Part shown: positions 14,642-24,391 of the stretch, piece after piece
How the letters are laid out: every line of letters starts with the position of its first letter
How positions within the stretch are numbered: position 1 is the first letter of the stretch
Source of the DNA: Chara braunii
Lineage: Eukaryota; Streptophyta; Charophyceae; Charales; Characeae
DNA: 24,896 nt
Assembly (NCBI GenBank): GCA_003427395.1
Contig: BFEA01000114.1
Coordinates: 250,783 to 275,678 of the forward strand
Direction: 5' to 3'
Notes under the pieces: generated by a model
Seen by the model: the letters and a program-made list of their open reading frames with translations, nothing else
What the model was told of the DNA's origin: nothing
The model's database searches: none
Made by a program: the position numbers and the translations under genes

Positions 14642-14675
14642 GTGCCGGGGGGAGGGGAGGGAGGACCCCTCCACC

Positions 14676-14803
14676 ACCAATCAATCAATCGCTCATTCAA
14701 TCAATCAATCAATCAATCAATCATTCAATCAATCAATCAATCAATCATTCAATCAATCATTCAATCAATCAATCAATCTTTTTTTTTTTTTTTTTTTTTT
14801 TCC
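14676..14803. repeat. (AATC)n microsatellite followed by poly(T)
   Basis: A CAAT/AATC tetranucleotide tract with occasional CATT interruptions runs to about 14778, then a T-run to about 14801. It creates long open frames reading NQSIIQSINQS-like, which are artefacts. Confidence 0.95.
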
Positions 14804-15029
14804 ACACACCAAAAACCATCCCCCCGAAAATATATATTTTTTAACTTTTTTTTGTTCAAGGGGGTGGGGTCGGGGTTACGGGACCCCAATCCGCAACGCT
14901 CTTTCTCACACCCCTCCCCCCTCGTCCGGGGTGGCCCGTTTTTGCCCGTGGGCGCCACGATCATGATCGCGGCCCCGCGGCCTCGACCACGACCCGCTGT
15001 TGTACCCGTGGCGACCGCGATTGCAGGAG

Positions 15030-15300
15030 ATTTATAGCTTGCCGCCGCAGTCTTCTCGATCGTCTTCAACTTCACATGTTTGTCGTTGTTGCCGCCCTCC
15101 ATCGGCGCGTGTGTTGCAATATTCATGAACCACGAAAATACAAAAGTCCACCAACTCGTCATGAGTCATGACCACGGTAACCTCAGCGCTAAGTTCCAGA
15201 CGACGTTCCCCGCGTGTGCTCAACTCAACACATAGGCGTGGCAACAGGAGGAGGCGATAGCGATGGACCTTCGCGACGCGCTCACAAATTTGTAGTGATC
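15030..15300 (-). other. Short coding-like stretch, unrecognised
   Basis: The minus strand from 15244 to 15032 stays open with an ordinary-looking composition, including ELSAEVTVVMTHDELVDF and a charged C-terminus. The overlapping frame to 14773 is open only because of simple repeats. No motif or family is recognised. It could be an exon or chance. Confidence 0.2.
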
Positions 15301-15321
15301 TGCCTATCGAAGGGGTTTAAG

Positions 15322-15354
15322 AGTTGGGTGATGTGGCTTTGGTCATATCCAACT
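15322..15354 (+). ncRNA. Constant-loop hairpin 1 of 6
   Basis: The stem AGTTGGGT/ATCCAACT (8 bp including one G-T) encloses the 17-nt loop GATGTGGCTTTGGTCAT. The loop is the most diverged of the six but keeps ATGTGGCTTTGG. The stem sequence is unlike that of any other hairpin in the series. Confidence 0.65.
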
Positions 15355-15389
15355 ACTTGTTTGTTTGTTTTTAAGGAGGTTTAGATTGA

Positions 15390-15424
15390 AGACTAAGCAA
15401 TGTGGCTTCAGCTTGGCTTAGTCT
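15390..15424 (+). ncRNA. Constant-loop hairpin 2 of 6
   Basis: The perfect 9-bp stem AGACTAAGC/GCTTAGTCT encloses the 17-nt loop AATGTGGCTTCAGCTTG. Confidence 0.75.
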
Positions 15425-15501
15425 GAAGTCACGCACTTAAAGAGAAACCTGGAAATGTGATTTTCTATATATATGTATTATATTCTTATTATTGAATAGG
15501 C

Positions 15502-15536
15502 TAGTCGGACAATGTGGTTTTGTTTTGGTTTGACTA
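15502..15536 (+). ncRNA. Constant-loop hairpin 3 of 6
   Basis: The 9-bp stem TAGTCGGAC/GTTTGACTA (with two G-T pairs) encloses the 17-nt loop AATGTGGTTTTGTTTTG. Beyond an internal loop, ATAGG (15496-15500) can pair with CCTAT (15540-15544). The G-T pairs are the kind expected if the stem is kept at RNA level. Confidence 0.72.
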
Positions 15537-15606
15537 TAACCTATCTCAAAAAGGGAAGATAATATTTAATTGAGACAGTCACTATAACAAAGGTATTTTA
15601 AGGCAA

Positions 15607-15637
15607 ACTGAGCAATGTGGCTTTGGTTTGGCTCAAT
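15607..15637 (+). ncRNA. Constant-loop hairpin 4 of 6
   Basis: The stem TGAGC/GCTCA (5 bp), plus an A-T pair beyond one mismatch, encloses the 17-nt loop AATGTGGCTTTGGTTTG. This is the shortest stem in the series. Confidence 0.68.
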
Positions 15638-15713
15638 CCTAGTCTTCAAAAGATTAAAAGTTTCAGAGAGTTGTTATAAATTTGGATATTAAACAGTAGT
15701 TAACACTTAGCAG

Positions 15714-15746
15714 GGCTAGACAATGTGGCTTCAGTTTAGTCTAGCT
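15714..15746 (+). ncRNA. Constant-loop hairpin 5 of 6
   Basis: The stem GGCTAGAC/GTCTAGCT (8 bp, outer pair G-T) encloses the 17-nt loop AATGTGGCTTCAGTTTA. Confidence 0.75.
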
Positions 15747-15805
15747 AACTGCCTAAGAAAGAGAGAAGTAATATTGTCATCTGTTTTGTATATACACAGA
15801 CAAAT

Positions 15806-15836
15806 GTTAAGCAATGTGGCTTCGGTTTGGCTTAAC
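15806..15836 (+). ncRNA. Constant-loop hairpin 6 of 6
   Basis: The perfect 7-bp stem GTTAAGC/GCTTAAC encloses the 17-nt loop AATGTGGCTTCGGTTTG. No seventh copy is seen downstream to 16,150. Confidence 0.75.
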
Positions 15837-16154
15837 CTTCTTATGCAATGTGTAAGCTGAGGTATGACGACTTTACTTAACTGAGAGATATGATGAAATA
15901 CTTGTGTGAAAACAACTTGGGGAATTGGTGAGAATACTTACTTGTTGTGGTATGGAGTTGCATATGGTCGAGTATGAGTTCTGCTTGTTCTAAGTCGTAA
16001 TTTTGATAGGTGGTGCTTTAGATGCTCGCCATGTGCTGGAGCCGTAGGAGTTAGTTCAATTCCCGCATTTTCTGAGCTTAATTTGTTTGTACTTAGTTCA
16101 AACATCAACATTTTCTGGGATAGATTTGTTTTCTCGTATTCAACTTTATATGAA

Positions 16155-16415
16155 TTTTGGAAAGGTATTTTCCCTATGGGAAGCGCTGCCGAAATTTCTA
16201 CAAATTCGGGGAGTTAGTCAAAATTTGGTTTTGTAAAGTCATGTTACTTTTATATTTTGTATCTAGCTTTGTATAAACTTTGGAAAGACACTTCTCTTGC
16301 GGGAAGCGTTGCCGAAATTTTCGAAAAGGTAAAGAAGTCAAAATGTTTTTAGGATCATTGAGAGTTCGATAGTGTGCCCTCACGTAGGGAATATACTGTC
16401 GAAATTCTTGATGTT
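16155..16415 (+). ncRNA. Second structured repeat family (three hairpins)
   Basis: Three units centre on TTCCCTATGGGAAGCGCTGCC (A, about 16160-16200; 21 bases, here read as stem TTCCC/GGGAA), CTTCTCTTGCGGGAAGCGTT (B, about 16281-16318) and CCCTCACGTAGGG (C, 16367-16410). Each is followed by GCCGAAATTT or GTCGAAATTC. Unit C can form a long stem: TTCGATAG with CTGTCGAA outside, CCCT with AGGG inside. Units A and B pair similarly (TTCCC/GGGAA and CTTCTC/GGGAAG). Unit B is followed by AAGTCAAAATG, and unit A by AGTCAAAAT. Confidence 0.55.
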
Positions 16416-17154
16416 TTCAATAAGTATTAGAGGTGAGGTAAGAAGGTAAGATTTTTTCATAAGTCACTCAAGCATAGCTTCGTCACTGGTCTATACCGTG
16501 TTGCAGGTCGCTCTTATTTCAGATTGATTCAAGGCTTGACTAGCTTCAGTCTGATTCCATAAGGATCATCTTCTGTTATCTTTTGATAACAGGTCGGCTT
16601 TCGGCTTAACTCTAATTCATTCTCGCTACTGAACCTAAGGCTTTAGCCTCTGTGGGTTGAAATGTTTCTTTGGATTTTTACTTGGACTTTTATTAAATGG
16701 TCATTCAAAAAGGACGAGTGTTTAATTATAGAAGGTTGGACAAAGGTCGGAGCTTGTGTAAATAAGGCAAAGGGGTGTGAGTGCAAAGAGTGGTTGAAGT
16801 TGACCCCGTGTAGTGTGTGGTTTGTTGATGTTGAATTGTTGATGTGATTGCATGTATGTTTTGAGAGTTGAAATTCATATTTGATTTTGCTTGAGATCGT
16901 GTATATATCTCTTTGAAGGAAGCTACACTGTGATTGTGAGAAGTAATCGCCCCGTATCTTATAACCCTTTATATATTTGTTCGGTCCACTGAGGTCGTGT
17001 GTAAGGATCGAGCGGATTTGGCTGGAGGAAAAGAGAGATGTCATGTTTGTCTTTTTTCTTTGTAAATTCTTTATAGTGGAATGTTGAAGTTCGTTCCAAC
17101 CGGCAAAGTCAATCGCCTTGGTTTCTGTCGAGACCCTAGATGATGAAGCTTGCA

Positions 17155-18290
17155 ACCAAGGTCATAAGCGCAGACTGTCGCGACAAGTCATAACTTGTTT
17201 ACCACCCAGTCTCCGCAGGGTGCAGAAGAGGGTTCGGTTCTCAACCGCCTTGGCAACCGTTGAGAGATTAACCCCTCAAGGCGCAGGCCAACCAACACTT
17301 GAGTGTCGAAAGTGACCCTCGAGACCATCGAGGGTCGCGTAATTATGGGTACTACATAGTATGCTATCACTGCGACTTCTTGTGTATTCATGCATGGCTA
17401 ATCGATATGACTAAGGCCTACGTCGCCGCGATGTTTATTCAAAACCACCACGCGCGATACACGTCTGATCTGTTTGGTAAAAGTTATGGGTCCATTGTGG
17501 AAAAAGGGACTAGGCGCGATTTACGTATGGGAAATTGATTTTTATTTGTGTGAGACGTATCGCGTGGTTAGATTTGACCGTCCTAGTCAATCGACGTAGG
17601 GTCGCACCCGAGAGATCAGCGCCTCGGGCGACGATTCGCGCACAGGTCCGATTCGGGCGTTAGCCACATGTACCCCCTATGCTACAGCGAACGAGAAACG
17701 CCCTCGGCCACGCCACCTCTGCGATTGCATACGAAAAGTCTTCGCACGTGGTTCGGTACCTCGACGGGGATACGCCCACCTAAGGGACGGTGACAGCTCC
17801 CACAGGTAGAGGTAAGTTGTACCTCGTGTGGCCTTATCTTCGTGAGAGGTATAGCTGGCGCACTCGTCCGGAGCGGCAACGCTCTACGACGAAGTCCTGC
17901 AAATCCTGAGTGATGCGGTCGGGAGGGTCCCCTTTGTGGGACCGATGCGCTCGACAACGTCCAACTCAGCAATGAAGATAGTGTGGTCAATGTCATGTCA
18001 ACAATGTCATGTCAAAAATGTCGAAGACAGAGTGGCAAGCGTCATGTCAACAAGCCAGAAGACGGTGGACATCTCACACTGGATGAGCCCTGCTATCTGG
18101 CATGAGCGCTTGGCACACCCTTTCCTTCCTTACACCCTGCGGATCTCGAGAGTCCACTACGATCGACGGTGCGAGTACAGGGGACTTCGAGTCCGATCCG
18201 TGGATCACAGTCATCCCGTACATCATTGATCACCTGGACTCCTGGAGAGAGCCTCAGTGGGAGAAGACAACATAAAAATTTCCCAGAATT
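17155..18290. other. Unrecognised mixed sequence with short hairpins
   Basis: GACCCTCGA/TCGAGGGTC (about 17311-17333) is a perfect 9-bp stem. Other short inversions include CTCAACCG with CCGTTGAG near 17240-17262. ACCACGCG and CGATAC words recur inverted near 17450 and 17560. A plus-strand frame at 17936-18229 contains IWHERLAHP, which faintly resembles the gag-pre-integrase motif of Copia elements, but nothing else supports that. No gene is supported. Confidence 0.35.
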
Positions 18291-18294
18291 AAAT

Positions 18295-18735
18295 AATCAT
18301 TCTATAGTAAAATTACATTCTAAATTTTAAATTTTCATTCCATCCTAAAAAATGTCATTGCAATTTTAAAATTTTTCGTCTTACTTGAGAACTTTCCTTC
18401 CAAGAATGGGGTATCCCTTCTTATTTAAACTGCATGCTAGAGATGGAATGAAAGTCTAGATGAGTTCATGAAATATTTTAATTGGACTGTCATTCTAAGT
18501 AAGAATTTTTAGTCATAAATAGGTTAACCCAATTTAAATTAGAAGATATTTGTTGTAGTAGAATGAAAGTTGAATTAAAACATTTCATAAACTCATTCAT
18601 ACTTTCATTCTATCTTGAACAAATAGATGTAGTTGGAAGGGAAACCTCATATTCAGATGAGAACTTATCAAATAAAACTGGAAATTTTAAAATTGGAGAA
18701 ACATTGGAATGATAATTTAGAAATATGAAGGATTT
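18295..18735. mobile_element. AT-rich foldback element, ~440 bp
   Basis: ATGGAATGAAAGTCTAGATG with AGTTCATGAAATATTTTAATT (18443-18483) is mirrored by the inverse of 18573-18613. Outside it, CTAAATTTT with CATTCCA (18323-18345) pairs with TGGAATGATAATTTAG (18704-18719), and AATTTTAAAATTT occurs on both sides. Arms therefore run through most of the length with diverged interior. CATTCTA or CATTCCA words recur throughout. It is a MITE or decayed foldback transposon with no coding capacity. Confidence 0.65.
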
Positions 18736-18739
18736 TTTT

Positions 18740-19480
18740 TTTTTATGGAATGTTTTTTCAACTTTCATTTCTTGTGGGAATTTTTCTATTGGATGGTCAG
18801 GAAGTGCCCATGGGCAGAGGACTATCAGTTCGCTAATATGCTTGAGTGCCAATATGTGACTGCCTCGCCGCGCACATGGTGTCGTGCGATGAAACAATAA
18901 TTGCTTGATTGTGCCCGACATTCTGAGTTCCTGGATCACTATCCTTTGCGATGTCCTGGGTTGTCGCCTCGAGCAGTGTTGTACCGTTGCATCAGATTGC
19001 GTCTGGAAGCATTCCTCTTCTGTAGGGTCCTTTGCCTTGCGTATTCGAACAGGAACAGGAATAGGACCTTGACTGACGTTGTGGTGTGTGTCCAGGAACG
19101 AGTTGAAAATGGCTAGAAGAGAGATGCGTTTAGCTCAACAAGAAGTCGGAGGCAAGGTGGACGATGTCGTCTATATGGGATGCTATAAGCAGTTCTTTGG
19201 TCGGCAGGTCCGACTTCGTCCGCATGAAATATATTTCAGTGTGTGTGGATGACGCTTCCGCCGAGGAACTGGAATATCCGGTGTTCGATCGCCAATCAGA
19301 ACTTTCAATGACTACATGACTACGACAATTCACCGTCATCGGTAGACCTTCTGCACATTCGACAGTTTATTTTTGACGATCGTAGATGAGAATGATTAGA
19401 CTGTTAGTTTCCCCGTTTTGATAGTCGTTTAATGCTAGTGTTGTCAATGATTTGACGCCAGTCTGTCGTGCGGTTCAATC
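18740..19480. other. No recognisable gene
   Basis: Short open frames are present on both strands, but none shows a known motif or a consistent frame. GACTGTTAG, GAACAGGAACAGGAATAGG (near 19049) and similar words are local only. Confidence 0.4.
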
Positions 19481-19494
19481 GGTCAACTTTTGGT

Positions 19495-19669
19495 TTTCTG
19501 TATTCGTGGCCTCATGAACAAAATGTTTCGATTTCTTGACTATCAGTCAAACGTTGTTAATGGTGCATGCCTTCAAAGCATTTGCTTTTCTATATCCATG
19601 GTTTAATGAACAAAATGTTTCAATTTGTTGACTGTTGTTCAAATGTTGTCAATGGTACTTACCTTCATG
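19495..19669 (+). repeat. Two-copy tandem repeat, 91-bp offset
   Basis: TTTCTGTATTCGTGGCCTCA with TGAACAAAATGTTTCGATTT and CTTGACTATCAGTCAAACGT (from 19495) is repeated from about 19586 as TTTTCTATATCCATGGTTTA with TGAACAAAATGTTTCAATTT and GTTGACTGTTGTTCAAATGT. Both then read TTGTYAATGGT. Confidence 0.75.
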
Positions 19670-19769
19670 CTACGAATCTGGATTTCACTGTCATGTGACA
19701 AGTAGGGATTGTGGATGACCGTCCGATGAGTTCTCCTACTTTGGATACCCACGGGCCACAGCTGTATAT

Positions 19770-20570
19770 CACGCAGTCGCGTTCGTTATCGACTCTAACA
19801 CGATGAACGTTCTGGATGATGTCGCCTCGACGGTCTGGCGGGATGTTGACGCCCTGCGTGACCGTGTTGATCGAAATTGGGTTGTCGTTGTATGTGTCAC
19901 GTCTTCAACACGTCGAGGGATCCCTCGACACAAGAGAGCTTCTGGGTGGTAGGGATTCGTCGTGTCAAACACGATGATGCTCCTAAGGAGGCTGTTGTCG
20001 TGTTCGAGACGACCATCCCAATGGACGTTGCTGTATGTGTCCCGACTTAAACACATCGAGGGATCCGTCGTGCTGAAGTCGCGACACAAGAGGGCTTGCG
20101 GGTGCCAGGGATACGTCGCGTCGAACATGATGATGGTGCTGAGGAGGCTATCGTCGTGTTCGACATGACCATTCCCGAAGGGAGGGTGGGTGCGAGGGAT
20201 TCGTCGTCTTGAGCACGACGATGCTTCTTAGGAGGTTGTTGTCATGTTCGAAACGACAATCCTGGGGGGCGGGTAGGTATTACTGTATGGAGTTGCACTG
20301 TCCAATATGGCCTAAGAAGAATTGTCGGAAAGGGATTGATTGTCGAATACGACGATGCTTCTTAGGAGGCTGTTAATCTCGGGTGGCGGGTGAGTACCGG
20401 GGATTTGCAGTGTCCGACACGGCGATGCTTCTTAAAAGGCTGTTGTATCACAGAGGGTGGGTGGGTGCCACTGTCCGGGGTTGTCACGTCAAACACGATA
20501 ACGCCCTCCTAAGAAATGTCGTCCGAAGGGGATTTATCGTGTCCGACGCGATGATGCCGGGACGACAGTA
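19770..20570 (+). pseudogene. Degenerate coding-like tandem repeat array, unrecognised protein
   Basis: At 19773-19950 one frame reads IDSNTMNVLDDVASTVWRDV and DALRDRVDRNW before a stop. From about 19940 a unit repeats six or seven times with spacing of 60-145 bp: RRVKHDDAPKEAVVVFETTI (19960s), RRVEHDDGAEEAIVVFDMTI (20120s), RRLEHDDAS then stop then EVVVMFETTI (20205s), and poorer copies near 20350, 20410, 20480 and 20535. Nucleotide words GATTCGTCGT, CACGATGATGC and AGGAGGCTGTTG mark the units. Substitutions often keep the amino acids in the first two units; stops and frame changes break the rest. I do not recognise the family. Confidence 0.45.
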
Positions 20571-20694
20571 TTCGAGACAGTGGAGTGGATGCATGTCCGT
20601 CCCATTAATGAAGGCGTTTCTCATTTACTGCGTTTGCGTTGTTGATCGTTTTTTGATAACTTTACTATTGCTAACTTTTGGTGGATTATACAGA

Positions 20695-23600
20695 ATGGAT
20701 GTTGCAGAGAAACAAGGAAAATGCTCAAGGACCAAGAGTTTTGCAAGTGTCGAGCACTCACCCAAAAAGTTGAAGGGATCCTTGGTTGTTGGGGTTGAGA
20801 AAGAGGAGACGCCAGGGTCTAAGGTGACTGTGCAGCGCCGGTCATCAGGGTCTGCTATGCAGACGCCTATGCAGTGAGGTACACCTCTTTCCGGTCCGAT
20901 GAGTCGTCTTAGAGGATCTGATCAAACCAGGGAGGTCGCATGGCCTGTCCGGACAACGGGGAGTGGTCCAGGGTCTGGTGGTCGTGGTGGAGGGTCTGGT
21001 GGTCGTCGGCGGAACTATGCACAAGAGACAACGGGGCATGCAGGCTCCGTTGAGAAGTCTGTCCATGGGTTATCTGAGGTTGTGCCCGTCGTTGACTACG
21101 AAGACAAATTCTGGATGTTGGACTGGTTAGGCGATGTTGGGCAGGTTGGTAGTGGTCTTTTTCTGTATGTCGTCTTACGAGACCAAATCAGACCGATAGG
21201 TGGTATAGCGTCTTAGTCAGACAGGCGATGTCCGGTTGCAACCTTCGAGATGACTATGCTCCTGAACGGCAAAGGCGAGAGAGTTCCTAATGTCAGACAT
21301 GTTGCTGTCCGGTGGAGAAAACATTCTGGATATGGTAAATCGCTCGTGGATCTGTTCAATCCGGATGCAAATCAAGAACTGAAATTGCTCGATCTCGTTC
21401 AGGTGTTCGACTTCTTCGACCGGAATAAGATTCAAGGTCACAAAGCCGTGACTCGCAAAGATGAAAATCATGAAACCATGACGGAACCAAAAAGTGTGAT
21501 GTCAGGAGTCGCACTGGGACAATCTTCAAGATCACTCGGATGGATATCAGTGCGACCAACGGTAGGTGCCATATCGATTCGACCATCAGCCGCCAGCGCC
21601 GAAGCAGATTCGGCCAATAGCAGTGAAAAAGCCACTCAGCAAATTGCGCCGAGCATGTCTGGTGCCGCTATGCAAGGATATGACGAACCTTTGTATTTCG
21701 AAGATGTGGGGGAAGGGAGCAGCGGATAGAGCATACAGAGAAAAGAGGAAGAGGAAGGTTAGAAGAGCAAGGTAGGGGAAGTCACGGAGAGGAAGAAGAG
21801 GATAGTGAAAACACTGTTAGCGAGAGGGAAGGCCATCAATGGAGTCACGAGCTCGAGGATGAAGAAGAAGCACGACACTCACACATTCATGAGGTGCTTC
21901 GCGTCGACAAGGGGGGCAAAATTTATGACGAGCACTACGGCGACATTCAGGAGCACGAACTGGATCGACATGAGGACGCTCCGCACTACAAAAGCAGTGG
22001 AAAAGCTAGGCAGGAAAGGAGAAAAAATCTCGAGGTGAAGAAAAGGAAACGGAGGACTCCTTCGTCGCCCCCTGCAACTGTTAGAGATCTCGAGGAGAAG
22101 AAAAGGAAAGCTAGGCAAGAGAGGAGAAAAAGTCTCGACCAGAAAAGGAGCAGAGAAAGGAGCAACTGCAAAAACAACAGTTGCGGCCTCTCCCGATGGA
22201 TGAAGCAGTCCAACGTACTCGCGGCGCAGAAGCTGCTGCCAAACAAAAGCCGATGTGGAAAAAAAAAGCAGCAAAAGGAGATACAATTGAGAAGACGACC
22301 GTATTCCCCACGTCTGAACAACCGCAATCTGGTGACGAGGCAAAAGGCAAGACTATCACGCGTCTATCAAGATTGCAACTATTGCCAAGTGAGCCAGCGA
22401 CTTTGCATCTCAGGAAAGACTTCTTTCTGGACTTCAATACTGACGGTTAATAGGAGAGCGAGATACAGTTCATCACCGTTGAATTCCAAAAAATTATGGA
22501 TATTCCAAATGAGGAATTTATATATAATAAGAGATTCCTCGGCCAAAATCACATTGACGAGATCTATGAAGTGATGGTTACGTCAGGTGAAGCGGCCATT
22601 CGAGAAAGGACAACAGGCAGGACAGGGTTGAGCACGTGTCCGTTGTATGAGAAACCAATACTGTTGTTGGTGGCACTGCATGACTAACTACATATAAACT
22701 CATCGGGTAAGGTTGTGTGAGCAAGAAGAGTTACTCATGATATTTACAAGAAACCACTGGATAGGTATTTTTAGTACCCTCGCAGCGGTCAGCACAACGT
22801 GGCAGCAACACGAAGATGTTTTCGCGAAAATCCGGTTGTGGCAAAAGAGTTGCGGCTAGATTACTGGACAACTAGGCCAGTTTATTATCGGACCACTTCA
22901 TGGATCACTATGGGACGTTGAGCATGTTCCAAAATGCGAAGGACAAATGGAACACTCCGCCTTGTCAGAGGATCGTTGTTCGGGATATCAGAAAGTTGTG
23001 GAACGCGTCCGACTGTTTTGAAGTCAAAGACGGACAGGGAGCTGATGTCAAAAATGCGAAGTATAGAAAGTTTGCAGGGAAGGCTCTCAGAGTGACTGAC
23101 CTTTATCATTACGTTAGTATGTCACTCGCTCAATGGAGTTCGGAATGGTTCGACTTCCTTAATCCTTACATGATCTTAGCTAAGTTGTCGGGCGACGTAT
23201 TTCAAAAGATGGAGCAGGTGTATGCGGCTTGGAAAAGCGGACAGCTGTCAGGAAGAGACGCTGTGAAACCTGTCACCAAACAAGGTGAAGCGGGGAAAAC
23301 ACAAAAGCCAGGTCCTTTTTCTACGCCAGATTGACATTTGGAGTCTCTAGAGAAATTGCTTACTGTGAGGAAATGAAGTGGGTTAGGGGAAAAAAATATT
23401 TTTGATTTCAACTTTGTACTTATCCCTCTTAACTTTAGAACCCACTGGGTTTTGGCATGTATTAGAATAGATGGTTGCAATTGTGAATTTCACCTTGTAG
23501 ATTCTCTCTGTTGCGATGACCGTTTCGCACCACTGGAACTATTAGTCGCATTCTTTAGAATTAAGTTCCATTGTCAAAATCTTCATGAAAGATATCACGT

Positions 23601-23805
23601 GGACGACCTTACGACATCTTTCGAGACATCACTTGATGAGGTGCCCATCCAACACAATGGTTGTAGTTGTGGTGTTTTTATAATAGGTTTTGCATCTTTG
23701 CTAGCGAAAGGTCACTTTCCTCCATTCAAATTTTCGCAAGACAACATCCCGAGTATGAGGCATAAAATCGCATTCGACATTTTGTCGATGGTCGAGCATG
23801 AGTGA
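20695..23805 (+). pseudogene. Decayed Ulp1-type (peptidase C48) cysteine protease gene
   Basis: Coding-like sequence runs in frame 1 (20695-21729; stops at 20875 and 21214), frame 0 (about 21715-22140), frame 2 (about 22115-22950, with stops at 22448-22453, 22685 and later) and frame 1 again (22900-23805, stops at 23332 and 23374). In order: a basic N-terminus (SPKKLKG); a region with YEDKFWMLDWLGDVGQV and VRHVAVRWRKHSGYGKSLVD; a Ser/Ala-rich linker; an acidic then strongly basic coiled-coil-like region (KARQERRK twice); a domain with GTLSMFQNAKDKWNTPP and DLYHYVSMSLAQW; and a C-terminal Ulp1 catalytic core. CTAAC and an AG just before 20694 look like an intron end. Ulp1 proteases cleave SUMO-like modifiers; plant DNA transposons often carry such domains. 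So many stops and shifts argue for a pseudogene, though unrecognised introns could explain some. Confidence 0.7.
23377..23805 (+). pseudogene. Ulp1 catalytic core, C-terminal half only
   Basis: This frame-1 segment holds the whole classical triad order: IFDFNFVLIPLNFRTHWVLA (catalytic His in THW), FHLVDSL (Asp), VPIQHNGCSCGVFIIGF (Gln of the oxyanion hole and nucleophile Cys in SCG). It ends FSQDNIPSMRHKIAFDIL, typical of the family's last helix. Family members normally have a WLND-type motif some 50-80 residues before the His. Here the upstream 120 residues instead belong to a linker and another domain, with stops at 23332 and 23374, so the N-terminal half of the fold is missing. Without it the protease could not fold normally. 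Confidence 0.8.
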
Positions 23806-24391
23806 ACATTCAACACTTTTTTGATGGTTAAGAATAATTTCAATGGTTAGTGTGTGTCATTCAGCACTTTGTTGAATGGTTGGTATTGCTTTCTACAATT
23901 TCAAAATGTTATTGTATAATGATCTACGCGTGTTCATACCGTGGTCGTCTCATTAACTTAGACGATTATCCTAACAAACACAATCATGCACGATCTAACG
24001 TCTATCTATTCCATAACAACTACATCCCAAACTATTCGGCATCGTAATTTTCTATCGTCGTCTGAGGAGAAGGTGAATAGCAGCAGACAACCTCTGGCTA
24101 ACAACAAAGCATATATGAGCATAAACACACTGCACTCATTAAAGTTGTGATGTTGTGGGATGCCTTCCCACATCCAGTGTCAGGAAATTCTAGTACTCAA
24201 ATTTTATACGCCTAAATTTTGCCACTACGAGTGTCCAATGTTGGTTGTGTGCGATATGGAAACGTGCAACAATCAAGTCAATGTCGCTGATCACAACATC
24301 CGTAAACCATTTACGAGCCCTATTGTATTGAACTTCATGTTGTTCTTAAATAGTCTGACAAAAAAAAGTGAGTTGGGAATTGTTGTTTTAG
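23806..24391. other. Downstream of the Ulp1 remnant; no gene recognised
   Basis: AT-rich sequence with only short open frames and no motif I recognise. Words such as GAACATTCAACACTTTTTTGA (23804-23824) and CATTCAGCACTTTGTTGA (about 23868) hint at a short local duplication. Confidence 0.4.

Larger units (their letters stand above)
15300..17150. other. AT-rich, mostly non-repetitive island with structured repeats; no recognised gene
   Basis: This stretch differs from its neighbours: it is AT-rich and has no MITE, U6 fragment or microsatellite. It contains the six constant-loop hairpins and the three-unit second family. Additional hairpins include CTGTTATC/GATAACAG near 16574-16593 and AGGCTTTAGCCT near 16638. 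A 170-codon minus-strand frame (17155-16643) has no recognised motif and I do not claim it as a gene. It may be a non-coding RNA locus, an intron or an organelle-derived insertion; the sequence does not decide. Confidence 0.5.

Noticed and set aside
14258-15037. The longest plus-strand open frame in the window (259 codons)
   Set aside because: Much of it is the GT and AATC microsatellites plus poly(T), which stay open in several frames at once. There is no protein-like motif.
16643-17155. 170-codon minus-strand open frame in the AT-rich island
   Set aside because: Composition is ordinary, but no motif, repeat or family is recognisable, and length alone is not convincing.
17936-18229. IWHERLAHP motif, like the Copia gag-pre-integrase region (LWHxRLGHP)
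   Set aside because: It is a single short match with no integrase, reverse transcriptase or LTR nearby.
19715-19740. Hammerhead-like CCGATGAG at 19722 and again at 20896
   Set aside because: Neither has CTGATGA, nor a following stem and GAAAC.
23335-23395. 22-bp GT...AG 'intron' (23365-23386) that would remove the stop at 23374
   Set aside because: It is far below plausible intron length in the plant lineage, and other stops in the gene are not removed in this way.
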